Below are positions 36,346 through 45,284 of a DNA stretch of 64,000 nt, one piece after another (the stretch's first letter is position 1; the number at the start of each line of letters is the position of its first letter). The notes under the pieces were generated by a model. The model worked only from the letters and a program-made list of their open reading frames with translations. It ran no database searches and was not told the DNA's origin. The DNA comes from Stieleria mannarensis (GTDB lineage Bacteria > Planctomycetota > Planctomycetia > Pirellulales > Pirellulaceae), in NCBI RefSeq assembly GCF_014154935.1, contig NZ_JACEHH010000046.1, forward strand, positions 1-64,000. The letters are read 5' to 3'. Position numbers and translations under genes: made by a program.

Positions 36346-38640
36346 TTGGATTTCCAACCCTTCTCCGTCACTTGCGTCACCTGTTCGAGCCGCTTGCGCG
36401 TCAGCCGCCCGGAGTTGGTCGGCAATATCGTGGCCTGTCCCAAGTGCCAGTCGATGGTCCAGTTGACACCGCCCAGTGCGGGGCCGAGCGGTGCGGGGCC
36501 GAGCGGTGCGGGGCCGAGCGGTGCGGCCGGCGCTGCGGCGATCGCGATGGGGAACAAGCAAGTCGACAGCCAAGCGTTGACCGAAGATTCGATCGGGGAC
36601 GCCGAAGCGGCCGATGCCGCTCCGCAGGGTCCGCAATTCCAGGCCGCGCATCCAGAGGACACAGTCCCCCCGGGACCGCGTTCCCAGGGCTCGCCCCCGC
36701 GGGCCGCCAGCGCCCAGCCGCCGCCGGTATTTTCCGACCAGACCGCAGACCTCGCCCCACCGGCCGGCGCGCCCCAATCGATCGAGGCACCGGACTCCGC
36801 TGCCCCCGGCGCAGGACCAATCCCCGGCGCAGGACCAATCCCCGGCGCAGGTCCAACCCCCGGGACGGCACCAGCCGCCGGGACAGGGCCATCGGCCGCG
36901 CCGCCGCCGAATTGGCACAGTCAAAAGAATGCCGCGTCGCGACGGATCGCCATGTGGATTGCCGTCGTCTTGGCCAGCATCGTGTCCGCATCCATCTTGT
37001 TCGCCGTGTTCCGCCGATCCCTCTCGCGGGGACCGCAACAGGCAGCGGCAGAATCATCCGCCGACACCGAAACCGTCCCCGCCGAAAGAATCGAATCCCC
37101 AGCCGACGAAACGGAGACTCGGCCCGACGGCGTGACCGACGATGAAGCCAGCGATGACGTGCCGGCTGGCGACGCCGATTCGGAGGACAGCGGCGAGGCC
37201 AGCGTGGCGAAGGAACCGACATCGCCGCAAGACGTCAGCGCGAACGACGATCGGCAAACCGACGACCCCGGCGGCAACGATTCACCCGCCGCTGAAACGA
37301 TCCAGCCCCCGGCGGATCTGCTCGGCGACAGCCCGCTGCTGTCGGGAAGCCCGCTGGAGGGCATGACGCCGCTGGAAACATCGCCGCTGGGAGACGATCC
37401 CGATCCGGCGAGCGAGTCCGATCCGGCGGGCGAGACCGGGACGTTGACCGAGTTGCCGAAGGAACTTCAGGGGCTGCTCCATGGGTTGACCGCGATCGAC
37501 CGACCGCAGTTCACCGAAACCCAGCCGGCGCCGCAGACCATCGACGAAATCCAGCTGGATCGCGCGACCGAGGTGGACGTGGATTTGGAGGTCGCGATCG
37601 AAGCGCCCGACGCGGCCAACATGCGTCAAGCGTTGGGGCTGAACATCGCCATGCAGACGTCCGACCCGAACGGTTATCCGCTCAACGACCTGATGCTGTT
37701 TCTCAGCCAGCTCAGTGGCGTGCCGATCGAAGTCGAATGGGTGTCGTACGACATCGTCGGTCTGCCGATCCATACACGCGTCAAACTGCCCAACGGCTGG
37801 CCCACGCTGGAGGATCTATTGACGGCGGTTTGTGAGGCGACCGATTCGACGTTCGACAAGCATGCCCGCACGATCACGCTGCGGCCGACCGACCAGCGAT
37901 TCAATCAAGCGGTCGCCGAGATGTTGGACTTCAGCGACCTGGCGGCCGACAGTGACTCCGCGGTCGCGGTTGCGCGCACGTTGCTGGGGCAAACCGAAGG
38001 CGACCCGTCAAAGGTTTCGATACCGACCGAGGGCGGGCCGGCTCAGTTGGCCGTGTTTGTGTGTGAGGCGATCCGGCGTTCCCGCGGCGCTCCGGGCAAA
38101 TTGCCCGATCCTTTGTTCGCCCGCTGGGGAGGGACGTACAAGGATCAGCTGGCGGCATGGCCGGAACTGAAAGGCGGCGTCTCGGGACCGCCGCGCGTCC
38201 AGGCGGCCACGATCGCGTCGCTGATTCGGCAGATCGCAAAACTCAACGCTGTCACGTGCTATGTCAATTGGCAAGACGCGGCGCGACGAGATGTACAACC
38301 GACCGACCAACAGCTGCCGCGCACCGGTGAATCCGTCTCGGCGGCCGACGCGCTGAACCAGTTCCTCCAACCGGCCGGCATGCTGGTGCGTGTGGTCGAT
38401 TCCCGGCATTGGTGGATCGGTTCGGATGCGTCCCACGATCGGTTTCCGGTCGTCGTCTGGTTTGACGATGCGGACGGCGAAGCGACGAAGCGACGCGTGG
38501 ACATGATCCTGCAGGGTGCCGCCGTCAACGAGCAAGTCGTCGGCGCCGCGACGGTCGATCCCGCCAGCAAGAAATGCGTCGCGATCCTGCCTCGATTCCT
38601 GTTGCGGCAACTGCCTCGAATGCTCAGCGACACACCGTAG
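36346..38640 (+). CDS. Zinc-ribbon, single-TM protein with STN-like periplasmic domains
   Basis: 764 residues. A cytoplasmic zinc ribbon (CVTC...CPKC, residues 10-37) is followed by Pro/Gly/Ala-rich linkers with 15-bp (GAGPS, 36475-36525) and 18-bp (PGAGPI, about 36808-36862) coding repeats. One TM helix (WIAVVLASIVSASILFAVF, about 205-224), a very acidic linker (about 235-380), and two STN-like modules follow (LMLFLSQLSGVPIEVEWVSYD, about 445-520; ASLIRQIAKLNAVTCYVNW, about 630-690). STN modules occur in secretins and TonB receptors. The start is a TTG, the first available before the zinc ribbon. The TAG stop lies in repeat 38637-38703. Confidence 0.72.
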   Translation: MDFQPFSVTCVTCSSRLRVSRPELVGNIVACPKCQSMVQLTPPSAGPSGAGPSGAGPSGAAGAAAIAMGNKQVDSQALTEDSIGDAEAADAAPQGPQFQAAHPEDTVPPGPRSQGSPPRAASAQPPPVFSDQTADLAPPAGAPQSIEAPDSAAPGAGPIPGAGPIPGAGPTPGTAPAAGTGPSAAPPPNWHSQKNAASRRIAMWIAVVLASIVSASILFAVFRRSLSRGPQQAAAESSADTETVPAERIESPADETETRPDGVTDDEASDDVPAGDADSEDSGEASVAKEPTSPQDVSANDDRQTDDPGGNDSPAAETIQPPADLLGDSPLLSGSPLEGMTPLETSPLGDDPDPASESDPAGETGTLTELPKELQGLLHGLTAIDRPQFTETQPAPQTIDEIQLDRATEVDVDLEVAIEAPDAANMRQALGLNIAMQTSDPNGYPLNDLMLFLSQLSGVPIEVEWVSYDIVGLPIHTRVKLPNGWPTLEDLLTAVCEATDSTFDKHARTITLRPTDQRFNQAVAEMLDFSDLAADSDSAVAVARTLLGQTEGDPSKVSIPTEGGPAQLAVFVCEAIRRSRGAPGKLPDPLFARWGGTYKDQLAAWPELKGGVSGPPRVQAATIASLIRQIAKLNAVTCYVNWQDAARRDVQPTDQQLPRTGESVSAADALNQFLQPAGMLVRVVDSRHWWIGSDASHDRFPVVVWFDDADGEATKRRVDMILQGAAVNEQVVGAATVDPASKKCVAILPRFLLRQLPRMLSDTP

Positions 38641-38703
38641 TGGACGACGCGAGGACTCCCTGCGGCTCGCAATCCGAATGGACTCGTCGCCTCGTCCACG
38701 ACG
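38637..38703. repeat. Palindromic repeat, family C copy 3 (stop codon embedded)
   Basis: GTAGTGGACGACGCGAGGAC ... GGACTCGTCGCCTCGTCCAC and GAC. The TAG stop of the zinc-ribbon/STN gene is bases 2-4 of the element. Confidence 0.85.
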
Positions 38704-38906
38704 CGAAGACCAAGCTGCGGCGGAATACGCGTGGCCTTTTCACGCTTCATACTGGCGGGGCTGACCGACAACCGGGCATTTCTCTTGTGCGGGACGCCGA
38801 AACGTGGCGTAGGTTCCCGTAACACCATGCGGCGGGATGCTCGTCACCGTAACAAGCGTCGATGCGTTCCCGCGAGATTGTGGCCCCGAACGATTGTTGG
38901 CTTGAG

Positions 38907-39446
38907 ATGAAACAGCTTGTTCCCCTGGCGATCCTGTCCCTCGGATGCATGATCTACCTGGTGTCCTCGTCGGATCTGCGGCTGACCGATTGGACCGGTC
39001 CGTCCACATCGGCACGCCTCGGCGAGGACGAGGTGGACGGGGCGATCAATGAAGCGTCCGCGGCGTCTGGCGACGAATTTTTTGATTCCGATCCCAGCTC
39101 GGGTTCCAGCCCCAAGTTGGTGCTGATGAAATTCGGCGCCCCGTGGTGCCCACCGTGCCGAATGATCGACAAAGAACTTCGCAAGCTGGGGCGGACCAGT
39201 CTGCCGGTCGAAATCCGCAAGATCGACGTCGATGAACGTCCCCAGATGGCCGAGCGTTATGGGGTGAGCAGTATTCCGCGATTGATCTTGCTGCAGGACG
39301 GGCGCAAGATCGGTGACGCGGTGGGGTACCAGTCGGCCGACGATTTGGCGGAGTGGATCCAGGAGAACGCCTCGGCCGAAGCACTGGCGGGGAAAAAGCG
39401 ATCGTCAGAACCGGCGGCCGTCCAGGCAAACCCGTTCTTCAAATGA
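38907..39446 (+). CDS. Thioredoxin-like protein, membrane-anchored
   Basis: 179 residues. N-terminal hydrophobic anchor or signal (LVPLAILSLGCMIYLVSS). The thioredoxin fold carries active site WCPPC (W80-C84) in KFGAPWCPPC and the cis-Pro loop SSIPRLIL. A low-complexity Asp/Ser linker (about 55-68) joins them. Periplasmic disulfide exchange is the likely role; CPPC resembles several cytochrome c maturation and periplasmic thioredoxins. ATG 38907 opens the anchor. Confidence 0.82.
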   Translation: MKQLVPLAILSLGCMIYLVSSSDLRLTDWTGPSTSARLGEDEVDGAINEASAASGDEFFDSDPSSGSSPKLVLMKFGAPWCPPCRMIDKELRKLGRTSLPVEIRKIDVDERPQMAERYGVSSIPRLILLQDGRKIGDAVGYQSADDLAEWIQENASAEALAGKKRSSEPAAVQANPFFK

Positions 39447-39632
39447 TCTTCACGCGATCCCGGCGTGCCACTTTTTCGGATTGTGTGGATCGGCGATCCG
39501 GCGCGAGTCAAATGCCGGCCGTTTCACAGCGGTGAGGATCGAATCGAGTAGACAGACTCGGATCTGACGTGGAAAATGGGTATCATAGAGTGCCCGAATT
39601 CCGATCGTCACGTTTTTGCGTTCATTGCCTCC

Positions 39633-40433
39633 ATGCCGATTCAAATCAAATGTCAGTGCGGGAAAGCTCTCGCGGTGAAAGACCAATTCGCCGGTAAAGC
39701 GGTCAAGTGCCCTGCTTGCGGACGAGGGATCAAGGTCCCGGCGGCGTCCGGCGGTAAAGTCGCGGCAGCCAGCAGCCAGGCGGCGCCTTCCGCTCAGGCG
39801 ATCGGTGCGGCGGCGGCCGGAAATCCGATGAACGACCTGTTCGACGAAGAAGGTTTCGGCACGGACATCGCCGCGGTCTGTCCGTCTTGTGGCACGCCGA
39901 TGGCGGCCGATGCGGTTTTGTGCACCAAGTGTGGTTTCAACAAGACCACCGGCGAATCGGTCAAGGGGCATTTGACACCCGGCGTGGACATCTCCTCCGG
40001 CACCTTGGCGTTGCAAAAGGCGGCCGAAGACATGCGTCGGGCCGACAAGATGCAAAAGGACATGACCGAGCGATCGGGCATGCCGTGGTGGATGCTGGGG
40101 TTGATCCTGTTCATCCTGGGCAGTGCGACTGCGTTGGCGGTCATGGCCGTCATGTCGGCCAATCGCACGACCGGAACGGACAACTTCAATGCCATGCAAG
40201 TCTTTCTGCAATTGGCCGGATCGGCGTGTGCCCTGGTGGCCTTCGGCGCGCTGATGAAATTGATCGTCGAAGGATTCAAAGAAGACAAGAAAGTCGGTTT
40301 CCTGTGTTGCACCATCCTTTACCTGTTCTACTTTGTGTTCCAAAAACCGAAGTCGCGGATCGGTGCCTTTCTGGTCATGATCATTCTTGGCGGTGTCGCC
40401 GGAGCCCTGTTTGCCAAAAGCCAACAGGTGTAG
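39633..40433 (+). CDS. Membrane protein with N-terminal zinc ribbons
   Basis: 266 residues. The N-terminal zinc ribbon CxC...CxxC (residues 7-33: CQCGKALAV...KCPACGRGI) is followed by an Ala/Ser linker, a second CxxC pair set (CPSCGTPM...CTKCGFN) and three or four TM helices (LGLILFILGSATALAVMAVM; LAGSACALVAFGALMKLIV; LVMIILGGVAGALF). This domain type is common in planctomycetes and of unknown function. The same first ribbon type is in the neighbour at 36346-38640. The next gene begins four bases after its stop. Confidence 0.8.
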   Translation: MPIQIKCQCGKALAVKDQFAGKAVKCPACGRGIKVPAASGGKVAAASSQAAPSAQAIGAAAAGNPMNDLFDEEGFGTDIAAVCPSCGTPMAADAVLCTKCGFNKTTGESVKGHLTPGVDISSGTLALQKAAEDMRRADKMQKDMTERSGMPWWMLGLILFILGSATALAVMAVMSANRTTGTDNFNAMQVFLQLAGSACALVAFGALMKLIVEGFKEDKKVGFLCCTILYLFYFVFQKPKSRIGAFLVMIILGGVAGALFAKSQQV

Positions 40434-40436
40434 CGG

Positions 40437-41504
40437 TTGAAGATCCTGATCACCGGCATCTGCGGTTTCGTCGGCAGCCAAATCGCCCGTCGGATCAAAG
40501 CCGTCCGCGACGATGTCCAACTGATCGGACTGGATAACTTTCTTCGCGCCGGCAGTGAACTCAATCGCCGCGATGCCGAACAGCTTTGCGACACGTTTCT
40601 GCACGCCGACATGCGTTGTGGCGACGATTGGGACTCGGTCCCCGAAGCGGACTGGGTGATCGACTGTGCGGCGTTGCCGAGTGTCTTGGCCGGGACCGAG
40701 GGGCACGGTTCGTCGCGACAATTGATCGGCCACAACCTGATCGGCACACTGAACCTGCTGGAGTACTGCCGACGATCCAGCGCGGGCGTGATCCTGATCA
40801 GCACTTCGCGCGTGTATTCGATTCGGCCGCTGGCAGCGTTGCCGTTGCATGAATCAACCGATCGTTATGAACTGGACGCATCACAGGCGCTGCCGGTGGG
40901 AATCAGCACCGAGGGCATCGCCGAATCCTTTTCGACATCGCCGCCGGTTTCGCTGTACGGCGCCACCAAGGTCGCATCGGAAACGATGGCGTTGGAATAC
41001 GGACAAGCGTTCGGATTTCCGGTTCGCGTCAACCGCTGTGGCGTGCTGGCGGGCGCCGGCCAGTTTGCTCGCGCCGACCAGGGGATCTTCAGTTTCTGGG
41101 TTCACTCCCATCGGGCCAAACGTCCGCTGCGATACATCGGATGTCGGGGGACCGGTTTTCAAGTCCGTGACTGTTTGCACCCGATCGATGTCGCGGATCT
41201 TGTGCTGAAACAGATCGACGCCGGATCGGATTCCGACAAGCCGCTGGTCACCAACGTCAGCGGTGGTTTGGAATCATCGCGGTCGCTGTGCCAGTTGACG
41301 CGTTGGTGTGATCGACGATTCGGTCCGCACGCGGTCGCCGGCAGTGACGAAGTTCGTCGGTTCGACCTGCCATGGATCGTCTTGGACAGCTCGTTGGCGC
41401 GATCGGCGTGGCATTGGTCGCCGCGACGAACGACCGAGATGATCTTGGAAGAGATTGCCGAGTTTGCGTCGCGGTCGCCGGACTGGTTGGAGATTTCATC
41501 GTGA
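40437..41504 (+). CDS. NAD-dependent epimerase/dehydratase (extended SDR)
   Basis: 355 residues. The cofactor motif GICGFVGS (7-14) and catalytic SLYGATK (Ser/Tyr-x3-Lys) place it among nucleotide-sugar epimerases/dehydratases, related to CDP-paratose/UDP-glucose 4-epimerases. It starts at TTG 40437, three bases after the preceding stop, and ends overlapping the GT39-like gene by four bases (GTGA). Within the three-gene sugar operon it probably supplies a modified nucleotide sugar. Confidence 0.85.
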   Translation: MKILITGICGFVGSQIARRIKAVRDDVQLIGLDNFLRAGSELNRRDAEQLCDTFLHADMRCGDDWDSVPEADWVIDCAALPSVLAGTEGHGSSRQLIGHNLIGTLNLLEYCRRSSAGVILISTSRVYSIRPLAALPLHESTDRYELDASQALPVGISTEGIAESFSTSPPVSLYGATKVASETMALEYGQAFGFPVRVNRCGVLAGAGQFARADQGIFSFWVHSHRAKRPLRYIGCRGTGFQVRDCLHPIDVADLVLKQIDAGSDSDKPLVTNVSGGLESSRSLCQLTRWCDRRFGPHAVAGSDEVRRFDLPWIVLDSSLARSAWHWSPRRTTEMILEEIAEFASRSPDWLEISS

Positions 41505-43111
41505 ACTCGCGGCGCCGCTGGCTGTTGACGTGGGGGTGTTTGGTCGCCCCGATGCTGCTGTTCGCGGGGCTGCGGCTGCCCACGCTGATCCATCAGCCCG
41601 GAATGCAAGACGAGCAGTGGTTTGCCGTCCCGGGATGGACCGTTTGGCGCGAGGGCATCCCGCGAATCCCCTATGTTCCGACGCGAAATCGGGAGACGTT
41701 GTTTGAAAACGCCGACGTTTGTCTGATGGCACTTCCGCCCGGATTGTTCTACGTCCAGGCACCGTTCTTTGGGCTTTTTCGACCCGGATATGCCACCGCG
41801 CGGTTGCCACTTTTTTTGGCGGGACTGGCAACGATCGGGATCGTGTTTTGGGTCGTCAAACGGCTCGGCGGCAGCACGCCGGCGGCCGGGTCGGCGGCCC
41901 TGATCGTCGCGCTCTCGCGACCGCTGATGTTCACCGCCCTGACCACGCGTCCCGACCTGCTGAGCGCGCTGGCGGGCTGGTTGTCGATTCTGGCCGCCTG
42001 GCAGATGCTGTGCAGCGGCGGCACACCCGATGGACGCAAGTTCTCATGGGGGGCAAAACGTTGGGCCTTGATCAGCGGCGCGTTCTCGGGGCTGGCGGGT
42101 CTGTTTCATCCCTTCGCGCTCGTGTTCGCGATCCAGGGCGGCGTGGCGATGTTGCTCGGCACGGCAAGCGTGGTGGAAAAAGGCAAGCGTGCGGTGTGCT
42201 TTGTCATGGGCAGCGCGTTGGTCATCTCGTTGTGGATTCCACTGATCGTGGCGTATCCGTATGAGTTTCGCAGCCAGTTCTTTGCCAACGTGCTCGACCG
42301 GGCCGGTCCGGGGTTGCCGGCTCGAATCGTCTGGCCGTTCCCGTCGTTGGTTCATCATGCCGGATTGCTGTCTGAATTCGCAGGCCCGTTTCAATGTCTG
42401 CTGATGGCACTCGGCTTGATCCTGGGGACCGCGTTTTTCTGGCGTCACGGTGCGTTGTCGGTCGCCCAGCGGACGGGAGTGATTGCGCTGGTCTGGTCGA
42501 GTGTGTTCTTGACCGCCACGGTCGCCGGGCTGCACCCGACCAAGGGGTATTGGGTCTATCCGTTCGTCTGGGTCGTGGCGTTGGGCGTCGTCGCAGTGGA
42601 CGGTTTTCTGGTGCGAACGGGACAAGACCTCCGCACGCGGTTGACGCCACGAGGGGCGTTGCTGATGCGCGTCGCGCTGTTGGCATCGGTGGTCTTGATG
42701 CTGCTTCCCGGGGCGGGGCTTCGCACGACCTGGGTTTACCTGACGCGTTGGAAAGACCCGTCGGTGTATGCTCCGGCGTTCATCCATGGTGTGCTCGCCG
42801 ATCTTCCGCAGGAGGGGGTTTTTTACGCGGATCTGTCCTATGTCTTTGACGTCTACTTGAGCGGTCGCGAGACGCGGTTGTGCCAGGAACGTCTGAAATA
42901 CTGGGGCGACCAGCCGCTTTCGTACACATACCTGTTGCTGTCGTGGGAGGGCGAAGACGCGGGCTGGGCAAACCAGTACGGTGGATCGCACGTACGACGT
43001 TTTGGAAACCGAGAGCTTCCACAGAACTGCTTTGTAGATCTGTACCGGCCCGGTCCAGACCAAACTGCACCCTCCGAGATTGCAACCCAGCGCGGTGACG
43101 ACGACGAATGA
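41501..43111 (+). CDS. GT39-like membrane glycosyltransferase
   Basis: 536 residues. About ten TM helices. The early acidic motif MQDEQWFAVPG is typical of GT39/ArnT-like enzymes that use polyprenyl-phosphate sugars. The GTG start at 41501 overlaps the epimerase stop (GTGA); the stop overlaps the downstream GT2 start (ATGA). Acceptor is unknown; membrane or lipid-linked glycan transfer is the family role. Confidence 0.8.
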   Translation: MNSRRRWLLTWGCLVAPMLLFAGLRLPTLIHQPGMQDEQWFAVPGWTVWREGIPRIPYVPTRNRETLFENADVCLMALPPGLFYVQAPFFGLFRPGYATARLPLFLAGLATIGIVFWVVKRLGGSTPAAGSAALIVALSRPLMFTALTTRPDLLSALAGWLSILAAWQMLCSGGTPDGRKFSWGAKRWALISGAFSGLAGLFHPFALVFAIQGGVAMLLGTASVVEKGKRAVCFVMGSALVISLWIPLIVAYPYEFRSQFFANVLDRAGPGLPARIVWPFPSLVHHAGLLSEFAGPFQCLLMALGLILGTAFFWRHGALSVAQRTGVIALVWSSVFLTATVAGLHPTKGYWVYPFVWVVALGVVAVDGFLVRTGQDLRTRLTPRGALLMRVALLASVVLMLLPGAGLRTTWVYLTRWKDPSVYAPAFIHGVLADLPQEGVFYADLSYVFDVYLSGRETRLCQERLKYWGDQPLSYTYLLLSWEGEDAGWANQYGGSHVRRFGNRELPQNCFVDLYRPGPDQTAPSEIATQRGDDDE

Positions 43112-43917
43112 CCAGCCAGCATCAAGATGATGGGACGAACAGGCACCAGTTGTCGATCGTCATCCCCGCCTACAACGAACAGGAAAACATCGGTCCCTGT
43201 TTGGAGGAACTGATGACGCTGTTGGTGGACCAGTCGGGGATCGACACCGAAGTCATCGTGGTCAATGACAACAGCAGTGATGCGACCGAGGCGGAGGTGT
43301 TACAACGTCGCGAGCGCTGGCCGACGATCCGCTTGGTCAGACGTCAGCCTCCCGGCGGTTTCGGCCGAGCGATACGTTCGGGGTTGCAATTCGTTCGCGG
43401 AAACGTCGTGATCATCTACATGGCGGACCGCTCGGATCATCCCGAGGATGCCAAACGCTACTACGACACGATCCAAGAAGGCTACGATTGTGTGTTCGGG
43501 TCGCGGTTCATCAAAGGTGCCGAGGTCAAACGGTATCCGACGGTCAAATTGTGGGTCAATCGCTGTGTCAACAAAGCAATCCAGTGGATGTTCTGGACGC
43601 CGATGAACGACTTGACCAATGCGTTCAAAGCCTACCGGGCCGACGTTGTTGATCATTGCGGTCCCTACCGGGCCTGCCATTTCAACATCACCTTGGAAAT
43701 GTCGCTCAGCGCCCTGATCAGCGGTCACAAGATCAAAGAGATCCCGATTCGCTGGGAGGGTCGAACGTGGGGGTCGACGAATCTGCGGATGCGAGAGATG
43801 GGGCGGCGTTACCTGTGCACGTTGCTGATGCTGTTCTTTCAACGGGTGCTGATGTCCGATGATGTCGTCGCCGAACGACAGCGACAAACCGACATGGCAA
43901 TCGAGATCACACCCTAG
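43108..43917 (+). CDS. GT2-family glycosyltransferase, dolichol-phosphate-mannose-synthase-like
   Basis: 269 residues. GT-A fold with SIVIPAYNEQENI (about 16-28) and VVNDNSSD. The usual DAD/DxD metal motif is replaced by MADRSDHPED (about 110-119). It likely makes a polyprenyl-phosphate sugar for the GT39-like enzyme immediately upstream. Translational coupling (ATGA) supports that pathway. Followed by a family C repeat and convergent ruvB. Confidence 0.85.
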   Translation: MTSQHQDDGTNRHQLSIVIPAYNEQENIGPCLEELMTLLVDQSGIDTEVIVVNDNSSDATEAEVLQRRERWPTIRLVRRQPPGGFGRAIRSGLQFVRGNVVIIYMADRSDHPEDAKRYYDTIQEGYDCVFGSRFIKGAEVKRYPTVKLWVNRCVNKAIQWMFWTPMNDLTNAFKAYRADVVDHCGPYRACHFNITLEMSLSALISGHKIKEIPIRWEGRTWGSTNLRMREMGRRYLCTLLMLFFQRVLMSDDVVAERQRQTDMAIEITP

Positions 43918-43929
43918 CGTACTTTTCGG

Positions 43930-43995
43930 GTAGTGGGCGAGGCGACAAGTTCATTCGGATTGCCCGCAGCGGGGATTTCTCGCGTCGTCCACGAC
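43930..43995. repeat. Palindromic repeat, family C copy 4
   Basis: GTAGTGGGCGAGGCGACAAG ... GGGATTTCTCGCGTCGTCCA and CGAC. Located between the convergent GT2 (stop 43917) and ruvB (stop 44044) genes. Confidence 0.83.
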
Positions 43996-44043
43996 CATCG
44001 ATCCGAATTTTAAGGCGAGACAAAGCAATCGGGCGGGGAACGT

Positions 44044-45102
44044 CTAGACGGTCGGCGGAGGCATCTTCATGTGTTCGAACGCCTTGCTGGTCGCCATCCG
44101 TCCGCGACGCGTCCGGACGATCAACTCGCTGCGTAGCAGAAACGGTTCGACTTCGTCCTCCAGCGTATCGCTGCTGACGTTCATCGTGTGGGCGATCGCC
44201 TCGAGCCCGCTGGGGCCGCCGCCGAAGACGCGGATCAGGGTCTCCAGGTAATTTCGATCCTGTTTATCCAACCCCAGTTTGTCGATCCCGATCATATCCA
44301 ATGAATCGCGTGCGACACCGATCGTGACCGTCCCTTTGGCTTTGATCTGGGCGTAGTCGCGGACCCAGTGCAAACGATTGTTGGCCAGTCGCGGTGTGCG
44401 GCGGCTGCGTCGAGCGATCTCGCCGGCGGCCGGTTGGTCGATTTCGATCGCCAGCTTTCGGGCATTTCGAATCACCAATTCACAGAGTTGGTCGTCGCTG
44501 TACCAGCCGAGGTGTTCGCGGATTTGGAATCGATCGCGGAGCGGTGCGCTGAGCATGCCGGCGCGTGTGGTGGCGCCGATCAAGGTGAACGGCTGCAGTT
44601 CAAAATTCAGCGTGCGGGCGTTGACGCCTTCGCCCAGCACGATGTCGATCCGAAAGTCCTCCATCGCCGTGTACAAGTACTCTTCGACGGCCTTGGGGAC
44701 GCGGTGGATTTCGTCGATAAAAAGCACCGACCGCTCGGAGACGTTGGTCAGATAAGGCAGCAGGTCCTTGGGGGCACTCAACCCGGCGCCGTTGGCCATT
44801 TGCACCGTCGTTCCCATTTCGGCGGGGATGACGGTTGCGAAGGTCGTTTTGCCCAGCCCGGGCGGACCATCGAACAGGATGTGTCCGAGCGGCTCGCCGC
44901 GTCCCGTGGCGGCGTCGATCGCGATTTTCAAACGCTCGATCACATCGCGTTGGCCGACCATCTCGTCCAACCGGCGGGGCCGCAGCTTCCGCTCCTGGTC
45001 GTCCGCGCCGCCACCGGCCGACGCGACCGTCGGAGGATCACTCGGCGGTAAATCACCGGGGACGTCGGGGTCGGATTGTTGGTAGACTGCTTCTCGCGCC
45101 AT
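44044..45102 (-). CDS. ruvB: Holliday junction branch migration ATPase RuvB
   Basis: 352 residues. AAA+ motor that works with RuvA and RuvC in recombination. Walker A GPPGLGKTT, Walker B FIDEIHR, sensor region TTRAGMLSAPLRDRF and the C-terminal winged helix are visible. ATG 45102 (MAREAVYQQSD) matches the usual RuvB start; an upstream ATG at 45129 is less likely. ruvA and ruvC are not in the window. It is divergent from the ECF sigma gene. Confidence 0.95.
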   Translation of the reverse strand: MAREAVYQQSDPDVPGDLPPSDPPTVASAGGGADDQERKLRPRRLDEMVGQRDVIERLKIAIDAATGRGEPLGHILFDGPPGLGKTTFATVIPAEMGTTVQMANGAGLSAPKDLLPYLTNVSERSVLFIDEIHRVPKAVEEYLYTAMEDFRIDIVLGEGVNARTLNFELQPFTLIGATTRAGMLSAPLRDRFQIREHLGWYSDDQLCELVIRNARKLAIEIDQPAAGEIARRSRRTPRLANNRLHWVRDYAQIKAKGTVTIGVARDSLDMIGIDKLGLDKQDRNYLETLIRVFGGGPSGLEAIAHTMNVSSDTLEDEVEPFLLRSELIVRTRRGRMATSKAFEHMKMPPPTV

Positions 45103-45216
45103 GAGGGACTCATCCGTGGAAAAACGCACTTGCGAAGATTCGTTTGCAGTGGTTGTTTTAACCGAAATCGGTTTTCAAGTCGGCGCGAGATTACACCGGT
45201 GTCCGGCGAATCTGCA

Positions 45217-45227
45217 GGGGGGGGGGG
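45217..45227. repeat. Eleven-base poly-G tract
   Basis: An uninterrupted G11 lies about 58 bases upstream of the ECF sigma factor start codon in the ruvB-sigma divergent region. Homopolymers of this length are prone to slippage and could change sigma factor expression. Confidence 0.85.
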
Positions 45228-45284
45228 CGGCCGTGTCCCCGCCAGCAGCTTCCCCGCCGGCACCCGCCTATTGAAGGAATCCTT

